Assembly (NCBI RefSeq): GCF_016918855.1
Contig: NZ_JADKYB010000009.1
Location: forward strand, 62,001 to 126,000
Reading direction: 5' to 3'
Origin: Actinacidiphila acididurans
GTDB lineage: Bacteria > Actinomycetota > Actinomycetes > Streptomycetales > Streptomycetaceae
Length of the DNA stretch: 64,000 bases
Of this stretch, positions 7,928 through 15,809 are shown piece by piece. Positions within the stretch are counted from its first letter, which is position 1. Every line of letters begins with the position of its first letter. The position numbers were made by a program, and so were the translations under genes. A model generated the notes under the pieces. It ran no database searches, had not been told where the DNA came from, and was given only the letters and a program-made list of their open reading frames with translations.

Positions 7928-9685
7928 TCAGGGGGTGGGCGGTCCGAACCAGTGGGTCAGGGCCTGGGTGAGTCCTTCGTCGCCCTTGCCGGTCCAGGCC
8001 ACGTAGCCGTCGGGGCGGACCAGGAGGGCCTCGGCCACCCCCTCCAGCCCACCGGCCGGCCCACCACCCGGCCCACCGGCCGGCCCACCACCGGGCCCGC
8101 CGGCCGGCCCGCCGCCCGGCCCGCCCGTTGTGGTTGCGGTGTCCTGGATGCGGGCGGTGACGGTGGTGACGCGGTCCTGCCAGCCGGTGCATTGCAGGCC
8201 GTCGTGGCCGCCGCGCAGGTCGAGGAGGAGTCCGCCGCCGGGGCGCAGGAGGGCGGCGGTGGTGGCCAGGCCGTCGGCGGTGTGCAGGAGGGCGTGGGGC
8301 AGGCGGGTGCCGAGCAGGGGGTGGGGTTCGGTGCCGGGGGCGGGGGTGATGGGGTAGCGGATGTCCAGGCCGCTGATCATGCCGGCCAGGTGGGTACGGA
8401 CGTCCTCGTGGGTGATGAGTTCGGCCAGCACCGCGCGCAGGGGTTCGACCTCGGGGCCGCCCAGGAGCATCAGGGCCTGGGCGCGGATGTTGGACAGCAC
8501 GCGGGCGCCGACCGCGTGGCGTTCGGTGTGGTAGGTGTCCAGCAGGCCGGGGCCGGCGTGGCCGCGCACGACGGCGGCCAGTTTCCAGCCGAGGTTGACC
8601 GCGTCCTGCAGGCCCAGGTTCAGGGCCTGTCCGCCGATGGGCATCTGCCGGTGGGCGGCGTCCCCGGCGAACAGGATCCGCCCGTGCCGGTAGCGGGTCA
8701 GCAGCCGGGAGGCGTCACCGAAGGAGTTCACCCACAGCGGGGTGCCGCCGGAGATGTCCTCGCCGGTGACCTTCCGCCAGGCCGCGGTGATCTCCGCGAA
8801 CGACACCCCCGCACCGGCCCCCGCACCGGCCTCCGCACCCGCATCCGCACCGGTGTCGGTGCCGGTGCGGGGGGTGGCGGGGGTGCCGAAGGCGTGGACC
8901 ATGACGCGGGTGACGCCGTCGCCGCGGCGGGCGGCGATGGCCAGGCCGTCCTTGAGGCGCTGGAAGCGCCGGTCGGGGACGGTGATGCCGTCCACGTCGG
9001 CGCGCAGCAGTTCCCGGGCGGCGTCCTGGCCGGGGAAGTCGGCGCCGGTCAGGGCCCGTATCGTGCTGTCCTGGCCGTCGCAGGCCACCAGGTAGCGGGC
9101 CCGCACCGCGAGCCCCCCGTGCCCGGCCCCGCTGCCCCCTGAGCCGCCGGTGCCGTCGGTGCTGGTGGTGCTGGTGGTGTCGGGGGCGGTGTGGGTGGTG
9201 GCGTGGGCGGTGATGTGGTCGGGTTGCTGGGTGAGGTCGGTGACCTGGTAGCCGCAGCGGATGTCGGCGCCCAGGGCGATGGCCCATTCCTCCAGGACGG
9301 CTTCGGTTTTGGTCTGGGGGACCTTCCACTGGCCGGGGTGGGAGCTGGGCAGGGTCAGGTCCAGGGGGATGCCGCCGAAGTGGCCGCGTGGTTCGTTCGG
9401 GGGGGTCCCGAACTGGGGGAGCAGGCCGCGGGCGTCGAGGATTTCCATGGTGCGGGCGTGCAGGGTCGAGGCGCGGGAGGCGGTGGTGTGGACGTGGCGC
9501 TGTTCCAGCACCACCACCCGCACCCCGGCGCCGGCCAGTTCCCCGGCGAGCATCAGCCCGACCGGGCCGGCCCCGACGACCACGACGTCGGTCTCCTCGG
9601 CGGCCCCGGCGGCACCGGCGGCCCCGTCGGTGTGAGCACCGGTCCGGGGGCCGGCCTGAGGTGCGGGGTGGGGGGTGGTGGTCAT
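7928..9685 (-). CDS. FAD-dependent aromatic polyketide monooxygenase (B)
   Basis: A 585-residue class A flavin hydroxylase, paralogous to the enzyme at 5789-7450. After a 30-residue Ala/Gly/Thr-rich N-terminal tail come GAGPVGLMLAGEL, a CDGQDSTIRALTG DG-motif region and GDAAHRQMPIGGQALNLGLQ. The C-terminal domain ends LVRPDGYVAWTG...ALTHWFGP. Two low-complexity inserts are visible: GADAGAEAGAGAGAG in the middle and a GGPGGGPAGG repeat near the C-terminus. The gene begins 2 bases after the aromatase/cyclase stop, so it is the last gene of the core PKS operon, the place held by JadF-like oxygenases in angucycline clusters. It probably hydroxylates or oxidises the newly cyclised tetracycle; the exact step is inference. 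Confidence 0.9.
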   Translation of the reverse strand: MTTTPHPAPQAGPRTGAHTDGAAGAAGAAEETDVVVVGAGPVGLMLAGELAGAGVRVVVLEQRHVHTTASRASTLHARTMEILDARGLLPQFGTPPNEPRGHFGGIPLDLTLPSSHPGQWKVPQTKTEAVLEEWAIALGADIRCGYQVTDLTQQPDHITAHATTHTAPDTTSTTSTDGTGGSGGSGAGHGGLAVRARYLVACDGQDSTIRALTGADFPGQDAARELLRADVDGITVPDRRFQRLKDGLAIAARRGDGVTRVMVHAFGTPATPRTGTDTGADAGAEAGAGAGAGVSFAEITAAWRKVTGEDISGGTPLWVNSFGDASRLLTRYRHGRILFAGDAAHRQMPIGGQALNLGLQDAVNLGWKLAAVVRGHAGPGLLDTYHTERHAVGARVLSNIRAQALMLLGGPEVEPLRAVLAELITHEDVRTHLAGMISGLDIRYPITPAPGTEPHPLLGTRLPHALLHTADGLATTAALLRPGGGLLLDLRGGHDGLQCTGWQDRVTTVTARIQDTATTTGGPGGGPAGGPGGGPAGGPGGGPAGGLEGVAEALLVRPDGYVAWTGKGDEGLTQALTHWFGPPTP

Positions 9686-9687
9686 GG

Positions 9688-10629
9688 TCAGGCCTTCGCT
9701 TCGGCGTAGGACTTGGCGTGGCCGAGGGTGGCGCGGCTGTTGGCCGACAGGGCGTCGGTGACGTAGGCGCGGGCGTCGGCGACGGTGGCGTCCTGGCCCA
9801 GGACGCGGGCGATGGTGGCGGTGTTGAGGGTGACGGTGTGCTGGGAGGAGGCGGTGGTGCCCTGGTCGGTTTCGGTGAAGGTCCATTCGCCGGTGTGCAG
9901 GGTCATCAGGGCCGGCAGGGTGACCTGCTTGTAGGTGATGCGGTGGTGGGGGAAGACCACGCGGTAGGACTTGGTGGTGTGGACGCTGCCGTCCTTGGCG
10001 CGGGTGTCCATCTGGAGTTCCTGCAGGCCGGGGGTGTCCTCGGTCAGGCGGGCCTGGGCCACGTGGGGCAGGCGCCGGGACCACAGGTGGGCGTCGTTGA
10101 TGAAGTCGAAGACGTCCTTGGCGCTGCCGGCGACCTGGACGGTGTCGGTGAAGGAGAACGTCAGGTCGCCGGTGTCGGCGGCGTGGACCTGCTCGACGTT
10201 GGTCTTGAGGGCGGCCAGTTCGGCGGTGCTGTTCTTGTCCACGGCGCGTTCGATCCACAGCAGGTCGTGGGGGTCGTCGCCGATGGCCCGGTAGTCGTGC
10301 AGCAGCCGGACCCGGGAGCGGCCCTCGCCCTGGGGCTCGATGATCCAGGTGCCGCCCATGGCCGCCACCGGCGGCGCGCAGACTTCCTGGCGGAAGGTGA
10401 TCCGCAAGCCGTCGGGGTCCAGGGTGCGGCGCGAGGTCCAGTTCTTGGCCTCTCCGTTGGCGGTGGCCCAGATCCGGATGCGTTCGCTGTCCGCGCCGGT
10501 GGCCTGGCGGTCGACGAAGATGGTGGGCGGGAAGATCCGCGGCCAGTTGGTCACGTCCGCGAGCAACCGGTAGACCGAGGCGGCCGGTGCGCCGATCGTG
10601 ATCTCGTGCTCGACCTCACGCGTCGTCAT
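9688..10629 (-). CDS. Aromatase/cyclase didomain (SRPBCC)
   Basis: A 313-residue polyketide aromatase/cyclase with two tandem START-like (SRPBCC) domains, about residues 1-150 and 160-313. The first begins EHEITIGAPAASVYRLLADV..WPRIFPP and the second VQVAGSAKDVFDFINDAHLWSRRLPH, the expected repeat. Didomain enzymes of this kind dehydrate and aromatise the first ring of C9-reduced poly-beta-ketone chains, which fits the ketoreductase gene just upstream. The ATG at 10629 has AAGGAG upstream. Spacing to the downstream oxygenase is 2 bases. The 157-base gap before it is the largest within the KSa-to-oxygenase run. Confidence 0.93.
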   Translation of the reverse strand: MTTREVEHEITIGAPAASVYRLLADVTNWPRIFPPTIFVDRQATGADSERIRIWATANGEAKNWTSRRTLDPDGLRITFRQEVCAPPVAAMGGTWIIEPQGEGRSRVRLLHDYRAIGDDPHDLLWIERAVDKNSTAELAALKTNVEQVHAADTGDLTFSFTDTVQVAGSAKDVFDFINDAHLWSRRLPHVAQARLTEDTPGLQELQMDTRAKDGSVHTTKSYRVVFPHHRITYKQVTLPALMTLHTGEWTFTETDQGTTASSQHTVTLNTATIARVLGQDATVADARAYVTDALSANSRATLGHAKSYAEAKA

Positions 10630-10786
10630 GACCCTTGACTCCTTTGCCTGTCTGGGAGGTCTGTCCTCGACAAGTGCCGGGGGTTGTTTCGCCGGGGGCC
10701 CGGCCGCCGTGGTGCCGGCCGGGCGTACCGCGGGTGTGCCGCACACGTGTGCCGTAGGTGTGTGCTGCGGTCGTGCGGGGGGTGTG

Positions 10787-11626
10787 TCAGAAGTTGCCGA
10801 GGCCGCCGCAGACGTTCAGGGCCTGGGAGGTGATGGAGGCGGCGGTGTCGGAGGCGAGGTAGCCGACCAGGCCGGCGACTTCCTCGGGGGTGGAGTAGCG
10901 GCCGAGGGGGATTTTGGCCTGGAATTTTTCCAGGACGGTGTCCTCGGTGGTCTGCCAGGCGGCGGCGTAGCCCTGGCGGACGCGCTGGGCCATGGGGGTT
11001 TCGACGTAGCCGGGGCACACGGCGTTGACGGTGATGCCGGTGGGGGCCAGTTCGTTGCCCAGGGCCTTGGTGAAGCCGACCACGCCGTGCTTGGAGGCGG
11101 AGTAGGGGGCGCCGAGGACGACGCCCTGTTTGCCGGCGGTGGAGGCGATGTTGATGATCCGGCCGCGGTCCTTGCCCCGCATGCCGCCGGTGGTCAGCAC
11201 GGCGCGGGTGACGCGGAAGACGCTGTTGAGGTTGGTCTCGATGACGTCGCTCCACAGGTCGTCGGCCAGGTCGGCGGTGATGCCGCCGCCGGAGCGGCCG
11301 GCGTTGTTGACCAGGACGTCGACGGTGCCGAAACGCTGCACGCAGGCGGCCACGAACGCCTCGACGGAGGCGGTGTCGCGCACGTCGACGACGGTGCCGT
11401 CGACGTCGAAGCCGGCGTCGGTGAGGTTCTTGACGGTCATGGCGACGTTCTCGGCGCTGCGGGCGCCGATCCACACGCGGTGGTCGCCGCCCAGGATCCG
11501 GGCGCTGGCCAGGCCGATGCCGGAGGTGGCGCCGGTGACGATCGCCACCTTCTTCACCCCGGGTGCCGTGGCGGGGCGCGGTGCCGTGGCGGGGGTGGGT
11601 GCGGTGGGTGCGGGGGTGGGTGTCAT
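10787..11626 (-). CDS. Polyketide C9 ketoreductase (SDR)
   Basis: A 279-residue short-chain dehydrogenase of the ActIII type, reducing the ACP-bound chain (normally at C9) with NADPH. TGATSGIG lies at residues 31-38, NNAG follows, and the catalytic Ser (IINIASTAG) and YSASK (Tyr-x3-Lys) are intact. Also present is the ETPMAQRVR segment typical of polyketide KRs. It carries an unusual extra N-terminal tail of about 22 Pro/Thr/Ala residues. AAGGA precedes the ATG at 11626. It sits 11 bases after the ACP stop, in the core operon. Its presence implies a reduced-type (angucycline/anthracycline-like) scaffold. Confidence 0.94.
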   Translation of the reverse strand: MTPTPAPTAPTPATAPRPATAPGVKKVAIVTGATSGIGLASARILGGDHRVWIGARSAENVAMTVKNLTDAGFDVDGTVVDVRDTASVEAFVAACVQRFGTVDVLVNNAGRSGGGITADLADDLWSDVIETNLNSVFRVTRAVLTTGGMRGKDRGRIINIASTAGKQGVVLGAPYSASKHGVVGFTKALGNELAPTGITVNAVCPGYVETPMAQRVRQGYAAAWQTTEDTVLEKFQAKIPLGRYSTPEEVAGLVGYLASDTAASITSQALNVCGGLGNF

Positions 11627-11637
11627 GGGGGGTTCCT

Positions 11638-11904
11638 TCACGCCGTGGTGGAGGTCAGGTGGGTGTTGACGGCGTCGATGAAGGCCCGCGGGGTGCGGGC
11701 GTCGTTGACGGCTTCCTCGTCCAGGGCGATGCCGTATTCGCGCTCCACGAGGCTGCCGGCCTCCAGCAGGGCCAGGGATTCGTAGCCCAGCGCATCGAAG
11801 TCGGTGTCGAGGATGTCGCCGTCCAGGTCGACGCCCTCGGCCACGCCCGCGGCCTGCCGCAGGGTGCGCTTGAGGTCGTCCAGGGTGAACGCTGTGCCGG
11901 CCAT
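11638..11904 (-). CDS. Acyl carrier protein (type II PKS)
   Basis: An 88-residue ACP that holds the growing chain on a phosphopantetheine arm. The attachment Ser is at residue 43 in LGYESLALLE, the type II polyketide form of the usual DSL motif. Helix I (TLDDLKRTLRQAAG) and the EREYGIAL helix after the Ser are normal. It lies between CLF (89-base gap) and KR (11-base gap). No phosphopantetheinyl transferase was seen in the window. Confidence 0.95.
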   Translation of the reverse strand: MAGTAFTLDDLKRTLRQAAGVAEGVDLDGDILDTDFDALGYESLALLEAGSLVEREYGIALDEEAVNDARTPRAFIDAVNTHLTSTTA

Positions 11905-11993
11905 GGAAGTCGGCCCCTTTCATTGGCGGGTCGGATCGGGTCGGATCCGGTTCGGGTCGGAGAACGGGGTGCGGTGCGTGGGCTGTGCGGGGG

Positions 11994-13208
11994 TCAGTGG
12001 GTGGCGCGTACGACCATCGCGGAGTTGAAGCCGCCGGCGCCGCGGGCCAGGACCAGGGCGGTGCGCAAGGTCGCGGGGCGGGCGGCGGTGATGACCAGGT
12101 CCAGGGCGTAGTCGCGGCAGGGGTCGATGTGGACGGTGGGGGGGATGACGCCGTCCCGGATGGCCAGGAGGGCGGCGGCCAGGTCCAGGGGGCCGCTTCC
12201 GGAGTACAGGCGGCCGGTCATGGTCTTGGGCACGGTGACGGGGACAGCGCGCTGCCCGAAGACGGCGGTGATGGCCTCGGCTTCGGTGCGGTCGGCGGCG
12301 GGGTCGGCGGCGCCGTCGGCGAAGACCACGTCGACCTGGGCGGGGTCGAGGGCGGCGTCGGCCAGGGCGAGGGTGATGGCGGCGCGCAGGCCCGGTTCGC
12401 GGCCGCTGCCGGGGCGGGGGTCCATGGTGGCGCCGTAGCCGGCGATCTCGCCGTAGACGCGGGCGCCGCGGGCGCGGGCCGCCTCGCCGTCCTCGGTGAT
12501 GAGGATGGCGCCGCCCTCGCCGGGCACGTAGCCGGCCGCGTCGCGGTCGAAGGGCAGGTAGGCGCCGGTGGGGTCGTCGCTGGTGGACAGTTTCCCGGTG
12601 GCCAGTTGCCCGACCCAGCCCCAGGGGCAGATGGAGGCGTCCACGGCGCCGGTGACGATCAGCGGGGTGCCCTTGCGGATCTGCCGGCGGGCCTGGGCGA
12701 TGGCGTCCAGGCCGCCGGCGCCTTCGCTGACCACGACCCCGGAGGGGCCCTTCATGCCGTGCCGGATGGAGATCTGGCCGCTGTTGACGGCGTAGAACCA
12801 GGCGAAGGACTGGTAGGCGGAGACGTGGCCCGCGCCGCGGGCCCACAGGTTGCGCAGTTCGCCCTGCCCGAACTCGAACCCGCCGGCGGAGGAGGCGGTC
12901 ATCACGCCCATGTCGAAGTCGGGCAGGTCGGCCGGGGTGATGCCGGCATCGGCCAGGGCCCAGTCGGCGGCCACCAGCGACAGGCGGGTGACGCGGTCGG
13001 TCTGGGGCAGCAGCCGGCTGGACAGGTGCTGCTCGGCCTGGAAACCGGGCACCTGCCCGGCGAGCTTGGCGGGGTAGGCGGAGGGGTCGAAGCGGGTGAT
13101 GCGGGCGATGCCGTTCTTGCCGCCGCAGGTCGCCGACCACCAGTGGTCGGTGCCCAGGCCGTTGGGCGCGGTCACACCGATGCCGGTGACCACGGTGCGG
13201 GTGCTCAT
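11994..13208 (-). CDS. Ketosynthase chain-length factor (KS-beta)
   Basis: A 404-residue KS-beta that partners KS-alpha, primes by malonyl decarboxylation and helps set chain length. It has the family context GPSGVVVSE-G-AGGLDA where KS-alpha has its nucleophile. The residue aligned with that Cys (residue 163) is Gly, whereas most CLFs have Gln; the codon reads GGC. The remaining CLF features, such as GYVPGEGGAILITED and the absence of both catalytic His motifs, are normal. Its ATG at 13208 overlaps the KS-alpha stop by 4 bases, so the pair is translationally coupled. Chain length cannot be deduced by eye. Confidence 0.95.
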   Translation of the reverse strand: MSTRTVVTGIGVTAPNGLGTDHWWSATCGGKNGIARITRFDPSAYPAKLAGQVPGFQAEQHLSSRLLPQTDRVTRLSLVAADWALADAGITPADLPDFDMGVMTASSAGGFEFGQGELRNLWARGAGHVSAYQSFAWFYAVNSGQISIRHGMKGPSGVVVSEGAGGLDAIAQARRQIRKGTPLIVTGAVDASICPWGWVGQLATGKLSTSDDPTGAYLPFDRDAAGYVPGEGGAILITEDGEAARARGARVYGEIAGYGATMDPRPGSGREPGLRAAITLALADAALDPAQVDVVFADGAADPAADRTEAEAITAVFGQRAVPVTVPKTMTGRLYSGSGPLDLAAALLAIRDGVIPPTVHIDPCRDYALDLVITAARPATLRTALVLARGAGGFNSAMVVRATH

Positions 13209-14476
13209 CGCGGGCTCCTCCAGGGGGCGGCCAGCACCATGGCGCTCTGGAACCCGCCGAAGCCGCTGCCGACGGTCAGCACCGCGTCGGTGCGCTGCTC
13301 GCGGGCGGTGATCGGCACGTAGTCCAGGTCGCACTCGGGGTCGGGCCGGTGCAGGTTGGCCGTGGGCGGCACCACGTCGTGCTCCATGGCCAGCGCGGAC
13401 GCGGCGATCTCGATCGAGCCGATCGCCCCCAGGGAGTGCCCCACCATGGACTTGATGGAGCTCATCGGGGTGCGGTAGGCGTGCTCGCCCAGGCTGCGCT
13501 TGACCGCGGCGGTCTCGTGCCGGTCGTTCTGCTTGGTGCCCGAGCCGTGCGCGTTGACGTAGTCGACCTCGCCGGCGTTCAGCCGCGCCTCGTCCAGCGC
13601 GATGCGGATCGCCTCGGCCATCTCCGCCCCGTCCGGGCGCAAGCCCGTCATGTGGTAGGCGTTGGAGCGGGTGGCGTAGCCGGCGATCTCGGCGTAGACG
13701 TGGGTGCCGCGGGCGCGGGCGGCCTCCAGCTCCTCCAGCACGAAGAACGCCGCGCCCTCGCCCAGCACGAAACCGTTGCGGGTGGCGTCGAAGGGCCGCG
13801 AGGCCCGCTCGGGTTCGTCGTGCCGCGGCGTGGTCGCCTTGATCGCGTCGAAGCACGCCATCGTGATCGGGGAGATCGGCGCGTCGGAGGACCCGGCGAC
13901 CACCACGTCCGCCGAGCCCTCCCGGATCAGCTCGGCGGCGTAGCCGACCGAGTCGATCCCGGAGGTGCAGCCGGTGGAGACCACCGTGCTGGGGCCCTGC
14001 GCGCCCACCGCCCACGCCACCTCGGTCGCGAACGAGCTGGGCACCATGTGGTTGTACAGGTGCGGGGGAGCGTAGGTGTGGTCCACCAGGTCCAGCCGGC
14101 CCCCGTCGGAGACCACCCGGTACTCCTGGTCCAGGCCCATCGTGGCACCCACCGCGCTGCCCACGGCCACCGCGACCCGGTACGGGTCCAGCGCGTCCAG
14201 GGACAGGCCGCTGTCGGCGACCGCGGTCCGGGCGGCGACCACCGCGAACTGCGCGGCCCGGTCCATGCGCCGGATCTCCTGCGGGGTCAGGCCGTGCGCG
14301 TACGGGTCGAAGTCGGCCTCGGCGGCAACTTGCGACCGGAACGGGGAGGGGTCGAAGAAGGTGATGCCGCGCGTGGCGGTGCGGCCGTTGCTCAGCAGGT
14401 CCCAGAAACGGTCCTTGCCGACACCACCGGGCGCGATCACCTCGATCCCGGTGATGACCACGCGTCGCCGGTTCAA
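13205..14476 (-). CDS. Ketosynthase alpha (type II PKS)
   Basis: A 423-residue ketosynthase that condenses malonyl units on the ACP. The active-site Cys is residue 170 in VSTGCTSGID. The two His motifs (NAHGSGTKQND and KSMVGHSLGA) are intact, as is the GFVLGEGAAFFVLEE turn. It is coupled by 4-base ATGA overlaps both to the upstream cyclase (14473-14476) and to the CLF (13205-13208), so the three are one translational unit. With CLF and ACP it forms the minimal PKS. Confidence 0.97.
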   Translation of the reverse strand: MNRRRVVITGIEVIAPGGVGKDRFWDLLSNGRTATRGITFFDPSPFRSQVAAEADFDPYAHGLTPQEIRRMDRAAQFAVVAARTAVADSGLSLDALDPYRVAVAVGSAVGATMGLDQEYRVVSDGGRLDLVDHTYAPPHLYNHMVPSSFATEVAWAVGAQGPSTVVSTGCTSGIDSVGYAAELIREGSADVVVAGSSDAPISPITMACFDAIKATTPRHDEPERASRPFDATRNGFVLGEGAAFFVLEELEAARARGTHVYAEIAGYATRSNAYHMTGLRPDGAEMAEAIRIALDEARLNAGEVDYVNAHGSGTKQNDRHETAAVKRSLGEHAYRTPMSSIKSMVGHSLGAIGSIEIAASALAMEHDVVPPTANLHRPDPECDLDYVPITAREQRTDAVLTVGSGFGGFQSAMVLAAPWRSPR

Positions 14477-14802
14477 CGCGACGCCTCCCAGTGGTAGAAG
14501 CGCGTGGCCATCGCATCGGCCGGCGAGCGCCAGGTCGTGGGGTCGTACGCCTCGATGTACGGCTTGAGGTCGTCACTGATACGGATGAACCGCGGGTCGG
14601 TGCGGGCGGACTCGATCCGCTCCCCGCCGTCGCTCTCGTCGAAGTCCTGCAGGTGGAAGTACAGGCCCCGGTAGGAGAACAGCTGGCGGCGCCGGGTCCC
14701 CATACGGCCGGGCATCTCGGTCGCGTCGAACGCGGAGAACAGATCGGCCACCTCGGTACCGGAAGCCGGCGCCATCCGGGCGACGATCAGCGTGCTGTGC
14801 AT
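14473..14802 (-). CDS. TcmI/JadI-family polyketide cyclase
   Basis: A 109-residue dimeric alpha/beta-barrel cyclase (PF04673 type) acting on later rings of the polyketide. Visible are MHSTLIVARMAPASGTEVADLF at the N-terminus, RRRQLFSYRGLYFHLQDF in the middle and TWRSPADAMATRFYHW at the end, all typical of this short family. It overlaps the KS-alpha start by 4 bases. A small cyclase immediately before KSa is the arrangement in angucycline clusters (jadI, for example), where it helps form the angular fourth ring. It is the first gene of the core operon and lies just downstream of a 13-bp repeat array. Confidence 0.92.
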   Translation of the reverse strand: MHSTLIVARMAPASGTEVADLFSAFDATEMPGRMGTRRRQLFSYRGLYFHLQDFDESDGGERIESARTDPRFIRISDDLKPYIEAYDPTTWRSPADAMATRFYHWEASR

Positions 14803-14877
14803 GCGGTTTGACTCCTCAACGGTTGCGTGTCACAAGCGGGCCCGCGCGAACGCCGCACACCAAGAACAGGCAACGGG

Positions 14878-14955
14878 CGCACATCAACGGCGCACATCAA
14901 CGGCGCACATCAACGGCGGATGTGTACGGCGGATGTGTGCGGCGGGTGTGCGCGG
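14878..14955. repeat. Six 13-bp tandem repeats upstream of the PKS operon
   Basis: Three copies of CGCACATCAACGG are followed by three of CGGATGTGTRCGG-type units. The second half carries GATGT, the complement of ACATC in the first half, so the junction is a CACATC-N7-GATGTG inverted repeat. The array lies about 75-155 bases upstream of the cyclase ATG at 14802, where a promoter or operator of the core operon would be expected. Confidence 0.8.
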
Positions 14956-14990
14956 CGTCCGCGCGGGCCGCCGGGGGCAGGGTGCGGGTG

Positions 14991-15683
14991 TCAGCCGGCG
15001 GCGCGGGTGAGGACCACCCGGTAGGTGTTGGAGTCCACCGAGGTCGCCACCGCCTGGATACGGGCCTCGGCCTTCTGCCGGCCAGAAGGCCACTTGTCCT
15101 TGGGCAGCGCGAGGTGCGCGTCGTAGGACTGCTTGCTGTCCCACTGCTCGTAGCGCACCACGAACGCGCCGTCCACGCCGCGGGCCCGCAGGCCCTTGAA
15201 GACCGCCAGCGACCGGAAACCGGGGGCGTCGGTGATCCCGGCCTGGGCCGGGCCGAGCGCGTCGATGAGCTCGGCCTGGTTCTCCTGCGCCACCCCGTAG
15301 ACGGTGATCGCGGTGTAGTCGTCACGGTCCGGGCTGACCTCCAGCACCCCGCCCAGCGACGGGTGGGTCAGGGTGTAGGCGATCTCGTTCTGCAGCAGCC
15401 GGATCGAGGTGGTGATCTCACCGAACACCGGCAGCGTGCGGTGCTTGAACTCCTCCCCGGCGTACCGCTTCTCCAGGTCCTCGCCGCTGCGCCACTGGAT
15501 GAGGTTGGCCGTGCCGGGAGCGTCCACCCCCGAGTGCACGGTGGAGGACATCCACCCCTCGTACGCCGCCGCCTGGACGATCTTGGTCATCTCCTGGATC
15601 AGCGTGTCCTGCTTGTCCGGCGCGTCGGTGGTGAACAGGTTCAGAACCGTCAGGTGCTCGGCCTGAGTGGAGATGATGGGCAT
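14991..15683 (-). CDS. Tandem ABM-domain monooxygenase (JadG/GilOII/AlpJ-like)
   Basis: A 230-residue protein made of two antibiotic-biosynthesis-monooxygenase (dimeric alpha/beta barrel) units. The first runs from HLTVLNLFTTDAPDKQDTLI and the second from YTAITVYGVAQENQAELIDAL. Single-domain ABM enzymes oxidise anthrones to quinones without cofactor. Two-domain members of angucycline clusters (JadG, GilOII, AlpJ) open or contract ring B, and the length and gene setting match these better. It is leftward, between an FAD monooxygenase and the cyclase/KSa genes. The assignment to ring cleavage is inference from context; anthrone oxidation is the alternative. Confidence 0.78.
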   Translation of the reverse strand: MPIISTQAEHLTVLNLFTTDAPDKQDTLIQEMTKIVQAAAYEGWMSSTVHSGVDAPGTANLIQWRSGEDLEKRYAGEEFKHRTLPVFGEITTSIRLLQNEIAYTLTHPSLGGVLEVSPDRDDYTAITVYGVAQENQAELIDALGPAQAGITDAPGFRSLAVFKGLRARGVDGAFVVRYEQWDSKQSYDAHLALPKDKWPSGRQKAEARIQAVATSVDSNTYRVVLTRAAG

Positions 15684-15809
15684 CGATACGTCTCTTCCTG
15701 TGAGGCCCCGGTGGGGCTGCGGGGTGAGGCTGTGCGGTGAGGCTTCTTGCAGGGCGTGCGGTGCGGTACGGGACGCGGGTTCGGCCCGGCGCCGCGCGCC
15801 AGGAACTGT

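Noticed and set aside
5541..8192. An 883-codon open frame on the minus strand across the first oxygenase
   Set aside because: It is a shifted frame of real genes. Its translation is Arg/Pro/His-rich, and the alternative frame gives a complete flavoenzyme.
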